Source of the DNA: DATDDB01 sp041490205
GTDB taxonomy: Bacteria > Pseudomonadota > Gammaproteobacteria > Burkholderiales > Gallionellaceae
Length of the DNA stretch: 8,201 nucleotides
Assembly (NCBI GenBank): GCA_041490205.1
Contig: JBGPSQ010000132.1
Location: 1-8,201, forward strand
Reading direction: 5' to 3'
Part shown: positions 5,558 through 8,201 of the stretch, piece by piece
Position numbering within the stretch: the first letter of the stretch is position 1
How the letters are laid out: every line of letters starts with the position of its first letter
Notes under the pieces: model-generated
Database searches by the model: none
What the model was told of the DNA's origin: nothing
Seen by the model: only the letters and a program-made list of their open reading frames with translations
Position numbers and translations under genes: made by a program

Positions 5558-5699
5558 CGATTGGGCCGGGCTGGGCCAGCGGCGCCGTTCTCGCATTACA
5601 GCGCGGCAATTCCGCAACTGCCATTCCTTGCGGTAGTCGAATTGGGTTAAAATCCGCACTCGAATCATTATCTTCAATGCCGGAGCATACCCCCAATTC

Positions 5700-7403
5700 A
5701 TGGAATCGTTGAACAAGCCCAATAAGGGCGCATCGCTGCTCTGGCTTTTGCTGGCGGTATTCGCCATCCTCTGGTTCAGCAACCTCGAATACCGCATGCT
5801 GATCAAGCCCGACGAGGGGCGCTATGCCGAGATCCCGCGCGAGATGGTGGCGAGCGGCGATTGGGTCACGCCGCGCCTCAATGGCCTGAAGTATTTCGAA
5901 AAGCCGCCGCTGCAATACTGGGCCACCGCCGTGGCCTATGAGGCTTTCGGCGACCATCAGTGGACTTCGCGCCTGTGGAATGCGCTCACCGGCTTCGCGG
6001 GCGTGCTGCTGGTGTGGTTCGCCGGAATGCGCCTGTTCGGGCGCGAGGCGGGGCTGTATGCCGCGCTGATCACGGCCAGCAGCCTGCTGTATGCGGGCAT
6101 GGGGCATCTCAACACGCTGGACATCGGCGTGACCTTCTTCATCACGCTGGGCATCGTGGGCCTGTTGCTGGGCCAGCGCCAGGAAGCCGATGCGCGCACG
6201 CGCCGCAACTGGATGTATTTGGCGTGGGCGGCGATGGGCCTGGCCATGTTGAGCAAGGGGCTGATCGGCTTTGTGCTGCCGGGTGCGGCACTGTTTGTCT
6301 ATTCCGTGGTGCAGCGCGATTTCGGGGTGTGGAAGCGCATGCACTGGATAGGCGGGCTGCTCATTTTCCTGGCGGTCACAGCACCGTGGTTTTACCTGGT
6401 GATGAAGGCCAATCCGGAGTTCTACCAATTCTTCTTCATCCATGAGCATTGGGATCGCTTCTTCACCAAGGTGCACGAGCGCTACCAGCCCTGGTATTTC
6501 TTCATCCCGATATTGCTGCTCGGCATATTGCCCTGGACTTTCCTGATGATCGATACCCTGCTGCGCACCTGGAAGGGCAGCGCGCCCGCAGCCCCGGCGC
6601 TAACGCCCGCCGGATGGCGATCCTGGATTGCGGAAAAGGCATTCAACCCGGAGCGCTACCTGCTGATCTGGGTGGTGTTCATCTTCCTGTTTTTCTCCAA
6701 ATCGGATTCCAAGCTGCCTTCCTACATACTGCCCATGTTTCCCACGCTGGCGCTGCTGATGGGCAAGCAACTGGCGGCCATGAATGCGCGCAGGATGTTC
6801 TGGCTGGTGCTGCCGGTGCTGCCGGTGCTGGCGCTGTTGCTGGGGCTTTCGTTTTACAGCGCGCGCTTTGCCGAAACGCCCATGCAGGTTCAGATGTATG
6901 GCGAGTATGCGAGCTGGCTGATCGCGGCGGTGGTGCTGTGGATGCTGGGCGTGGCGGCCGCGCTGGCCTGGCTGTGGCGCGGCGCGAAGCAGCCCGCAGT
7001 AATCGCGCTGGCCTTAAGCGCGCTGGCGGCCATCATCCTCACCTCATCGGGATACAATACCATCGCGCGCGAGCGCTCCGGCTACCAGATCGCCGAGGCG
7101 ATCCGCCCGCAGGTGAAGCCCGATGTTCCGTTCTACTCGGTGGAGATGTACGAGCAGACACTGCCGTTTTACCTGAAGCGCACCTTCACGCAGGTGGAAT
7201 TCAAGGACGAACTGGCATTCGGCATCGAGCAGGAACCAAGCCGCTGGATACCCGACCTGCCGCAATTTGCCCAAGCCTGGAAAAAGGATAAAGAGGCGCT
7301 GGCCATCCTCCCCCTGAGTTATTACAAGCAAGTGCAGGAATTCAATCTGGACATGCACGAAATCTACCGCGACCATCAATACATAGTGGTGAAAAAACCA
7401 TGA
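5700..7403 (+). CDS. ArnT-like lipid A aminosugar transferase (GT83/PMT_2 integral membrane glycosyltransferase)
   Basis: A 567-residue multi-spanning inner-membrane protein, close to the roughly 550 residues of E. coli ArnT. ArnT moves 4-amino-4-deoxy-L-arabinose from undecaprenyl phosphate to lipid A on the periplasmic side, giving resistance to polymyxin and cationic peptides. After the first helix (about 11-27), the first periplasmic loop reads IKPDEGRYAEIPREMVASGDWVTPRLNGLKYFEKPPLQYW (35-74). This is the ArnT signature with the acidic pair D38/E39, known in the family to be needed for catalysis. A second conserved aspartate lies in HLNTLDIGVTF (D141). Many hydrophobic helices follow, plus SKGLIGFVLPG and FFFIHEHWDRFF, and a soluble C-terminal domain from about 455 to the end. 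ATG 5700 is chosen although its Shine-Dalgarno is weak (CGGAG, 14 bases upstream). The end overlaps the next gene by ATGA. The sugar donor is inferred, since relatives can use other polyprenyl-linked sugars. Confidence 0.92.
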   Translation: MESLNKPNKGASLLWLLLAVFAILWFSNLEYRMLIKPDEGRYAEIPREMVASGDWVTPRLNGLKYFEKPPLQYWATAVAYEAFGDHQWTSRLWNALTGFAGVLLVWFAGMRLFGREAGLYAALITASSLLYAGMGHLNTLDIGVTFFITLGIVGLLLGQRQEADARTRRNWMYLAWAAMGLAMLSKGLIGFVLPGAALFVYSVVQRDFGVWKRMHWIGGLLIFLAVTAPWFYLVMKANPEFYQFFFIHEHWDRFFTKVHERYQPWYFFIPILLLGILPWTFLMIDTLLRTWKGSAPAAPALTPAGWRSWIAEKAFNPERYLLIWVVFIFLFFSKSDSKLPSYILPMFPTLALLMGKQLAAMNARRMFWLVLPVLPVLALLLGLSFYSARFAETPMQVQMYGEYASWLIAAVVLWMLGVAAALAWLWRGAKQPAVIALALSALAAIILTSSGYNTIARERSGYQIAEAIRPQVKPDVPFYSVEMYEQTLPFYLKRTFTQVEFKDELAFGIEQEPSRWIPDLPQFAQAWKKDKEALAILPLSYYKQVQEFNLDMHEIYRDHQYIVVKKP

Positions 7404-7771
7404 ATTTAGTCAGCTTCAGCCTCATCCTGACCGGCGTCATGCTCAACGCCGCCGCCCAGATACTCATGAAAATGGGCACCAATGCCGTCGGCCATTTCGA
7501 ATTCAGCGCGGCAAACATCTGGCCCATCGGCTGGAAACTCGCCACCGAATTGCACATCGTCGTCGCGCTATTCTGCTATGCCATCAGCGTGGTGGTGTGG
7601 ATACTCGCGCTCTCGCGCGTGCAGGTCAGCATCGCCTACCCCATGCTGTCGCTGGGCTACGTGGCCGTGGCGTTCGCCACCTGGTGGCTGTTCGGCGAGG
7701 CGCTGACGGCAAACAAGCTGGCGGGGATAGGCGTGATTATTGTTGGCGTGGTTATTCTGTTTCGCGCCTGA
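7400..7771 (+). CDS. Small four-helix SMR/EamA-type transporter, ArnE/ArnF-like flippase subunit
   Basis: A 123-residue protein with four predicted transmembrane helices (about 4-22, 49-70, 75-95, 101-121), the size and topology of the small multidrug resistance/ArnE-ArnF group. In E. coli, ArnE (111 residues) and ArnF (128) together flip undecaprenyl-phosphate-Ara4N to the periplasmic leaflet. The N-terminal segment NAAAQILMKMG matches the conserved Q-x-x-x-K-x-G stretch at the end of helix 1 in this group. The acidic residue that EmrE-type drug pumps carry in helix 1 is absent, which argues against a proton-drug antiporter. VQVSIAYPMLSLGYV and the final LFGEALTANKLAGIGVIIVGV are typical EamA/SMR helices. 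The start ATG overlaps the stop of the ArnT-like gene by four bases (ATGA), indicating translational coupling and a shared task. No second subunit follows before the ArnB-like gene, so a homodimer or a partner elsewhere is implied. Confidence 0.88.
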   Translation: MNLVSFSLILTGVMLNAAAQILMKMGTNAVGHFEFSAANIWPIGWKLATELHIVVALFCYAISVVVWILALSRVQVSIAYPMLSLGYVAVAFATWWLFGEALTANKLAGIGVIIVGVVILFRA

Positions 7772-7842
7772 AGATAGCGCCAAGGCATTATGCGCCGGTC
7801 TGTTGGGGCCGTCATTGATGGAGCTACTAGCCATTCGACTAA

Positions 7843-7856
7843 GCCCGCAAGCGGGC
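7843..7856. repeat. Short GC-rich palindrome between flippase-like and ArnB-like genes
   Basis: GCCCGC-AA-GCGGGC is a perfect 6-bp inverted repeat about 70 bases after the flippase-like stop. No T-run follows. Its 2-base centre makes a compact RNA hairpin unlikely without loss of a pair. It lies 13 bases before the longer dRS3-like pair and may belong to the same repeat cluster. Confidence 0.4.
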
Positions 7857-7869
7857 AAGTCGCTGGTTA

Positions 7870-7942
7870 TCCCGCGCAGGCGGGAATCCAGCAAGAAAAA
7901 ATGCATTTAGTTTAAACCCACTGGATTCCCGCCTGCGCGGGA
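7870..7942. repeat. Inverted pair of dRS3-like repeats (22-bp arms)
   Basis: Arms 7870-7891 and 7921-7942 are exact reverse complements over 22 bases, separated by a 29-base AT-rich loop. The right copy contains ATTCCC-GCCTGCGC-GGGAAT (7925-7944). This matches the pattern ATTCCC, eight bases, GGGAAT of the dRS3 repeats described in Neisseria, and is followed by the commonly seen GACG. The left copy (minus strand) ends GGGATA, so it is one step from consensus. In RNA the pair would form a very stable hairpin directly before the ArnB-like start codon (20 bases away). Confidence 0.85.
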
Positions 7943-7962
7943 ATGACGGAATGGATAGAGCG

Positions 7963-8201
7963 ATGAGCGAATTTTTACCCTTTGTAAAACCCCATATTGA
8001 CGAAGCCGCCATCGCCGCCGTCGGCGACGTGCTGCGTTCCGGCTGGATCACCAGCGGCCCCAAGATGCTGGAATTCGAGAAACAGCTCTCGGCCTGGTTC
8101 GGCGGGCGCCCGGTGCGCACCTTCAACTCCGGCACCTGCACCATGGAGATCGCCCTGCGCATCGCGGGCATCGGCCCCGGCGACGAAGTGATCACCACGC
8201 C
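7963..8201 (+). CDS. ArnB-like sugar-nucleotide aminotransferase (DegT/DnrJ/EryC1/StrS), 5' part
   Basis: The first 79 residues of a gene that continues past the window. DegT/DnrJ/EryC1/StrS enzymes use pyridoxal phosphate to aminate a keto-sugar nucleotide. In the arn pathway, ArnB converts UDP-4-keto-arabinose to UDP-L-Ara4N in the cytoplasm. The N-terminus MSEFLPF is identical to that of E. coli ArnB. SGWITSGPKMLEFEKQL (26-42) matches the ArnB SGWITTGPK region, FNSGTCTMEIALR (54-66) is the PLP-phosphate-binding loop area, and GPGDEVITT (71-79) is conserved. ATG 7963 is chosen from the family N-terminus. An in-frame ATG at 7951 would add MDRA and lies just after the repeat. The Shine-Dalgarno is weak in both cases. 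The catalytic lysine is beyond the window. Context with ArnT-like and flippase-like genes supports a lipid A aminosugar role. Other amino-sugar pathways remain possible. Confidence 0.85.
   Translation, partial: MSEFLPFVKPHIDEAAIAAVGDVLRSGWITSGPKMLEFEKQLSAWFGGRPVRTFNSGTCTMEIALRIAGIGPGDEVITT

Larger units (their letters stand above)
5388..5699. other. Divergent intergenic region between DUF1566 and ArnT-like genes
   Basis: This stretch of 312 bases has no gene I can support. It must hold the promoters of both flanking units. Near the DUF1566 gene the minus strand has TAGAAT as a possible -10, but no convincing -35. Near the ArnT-like gene, TAAAAT at 5648-5653 is a possible -10 with a poor -35. 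The centre holds the inverted REP-like pair (5463-5557), with a further small GC-rich palindrome, CCCCGCGGGG, between its arms. Confidence 0.6.

Noticed and set aside
5478..6476. A 332-codon open frame on the minus strand
   Set aside because: It lies mostly antisense to the clearly recognised ArnT-like gene, and the predicted protein is rich in His, Gln, Arg and Ala with no domain. It is a shadow of GC-rich coding sequence.
6449..7291. A 280-codon open frame on the plus strand in another frame
   Set aside because: It is fully inside the ArnT-like gene and has low-complexity Ala/Gly/Arg composition, so it is a shadow frame.

Overview
The window reads as chromosomal DNA of a Gram-negative proteobacterium. 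A betaproteobacterium is most likely, possibly of the Gallionellaceae/Nitrosomonadales type. This is inferred from the XseA, CspA and ArnT-like protein sequences, the lipid A (outer-membrane) modification genes, and dispersed REP-type and dRS3-type palindromes. No phage, plasmid, insertion sequence, CRISPR array, rRNA or tRNA is visible. The taxonomic placement is inference.

Layout, left to right. (1) 1-782 is the 3' part of xseA, the exonuclease VII large subunit. It is followed by a spacer carrying one REP-like palindrome. (2) 982-1173 (minus) is a 63-residue four-cysteine zinc-ribbon protein of the DUF3330 type. It is divergent from a two-gene unit (1384-2245) encoding a two-helix membrane protein with a PH-like domain and a secreted BamE/SmpA-like protein. 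A promoter can be proposed on each strand in the gap. (3) 2485-2688 is a monocistronic cold-shock protein gene with an AT-rich leader and a textbook Rho-independent terminator. (4) 2992-4338 holds a hotdog thioesterase and a dienoyl-CoA isomerase-like crotonase, probably co-transcribed, suggesting acyl-CoA or fatty-acid handling. (5) 4366-5387 (minus) holds two secreted proteins: a DUF1566 protein and an unrecognised small periplasmic protein. The stop codons of the crotonase and the small secreted protein lie in opposite arms of one 38-bp palindrome. (6) 5388-5699 is a divergent intergenic region containing two REP-like palindromes in inverted orientation. (7) 5700 to the end is an aminoarabinose-type lipid A modification cluster: an ArnT-like glycosyltransferase, a small SMR/EamA-type flippase-like protein overlapping it by 4 bp, an inverted pair of dRS3-like repeats, and the start of an ArnB-like aminotransferase that runs off the window.

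How the genes work together: the last three would be steps of one pathway. The ArnB-like enzyme would aminate the sugar nucleotide, the small membrane protein would flip the undecaprenyl-linked aminosugar, and the ArnT-like enzyme would attach it to lipid A, lowering the negative charge of the outer membrane. The other genes are housekeeping (xseA, csp), lipid-related (thioesterase and isomerase) or of unknown function. I see no convincing wholly new system. The points most worth a second look are the shared-stop palindrome, the repeat hairpins placed in and around the arn-like cluster, the C-terminally short isomerase and the uncharacterised envelope gene pair.
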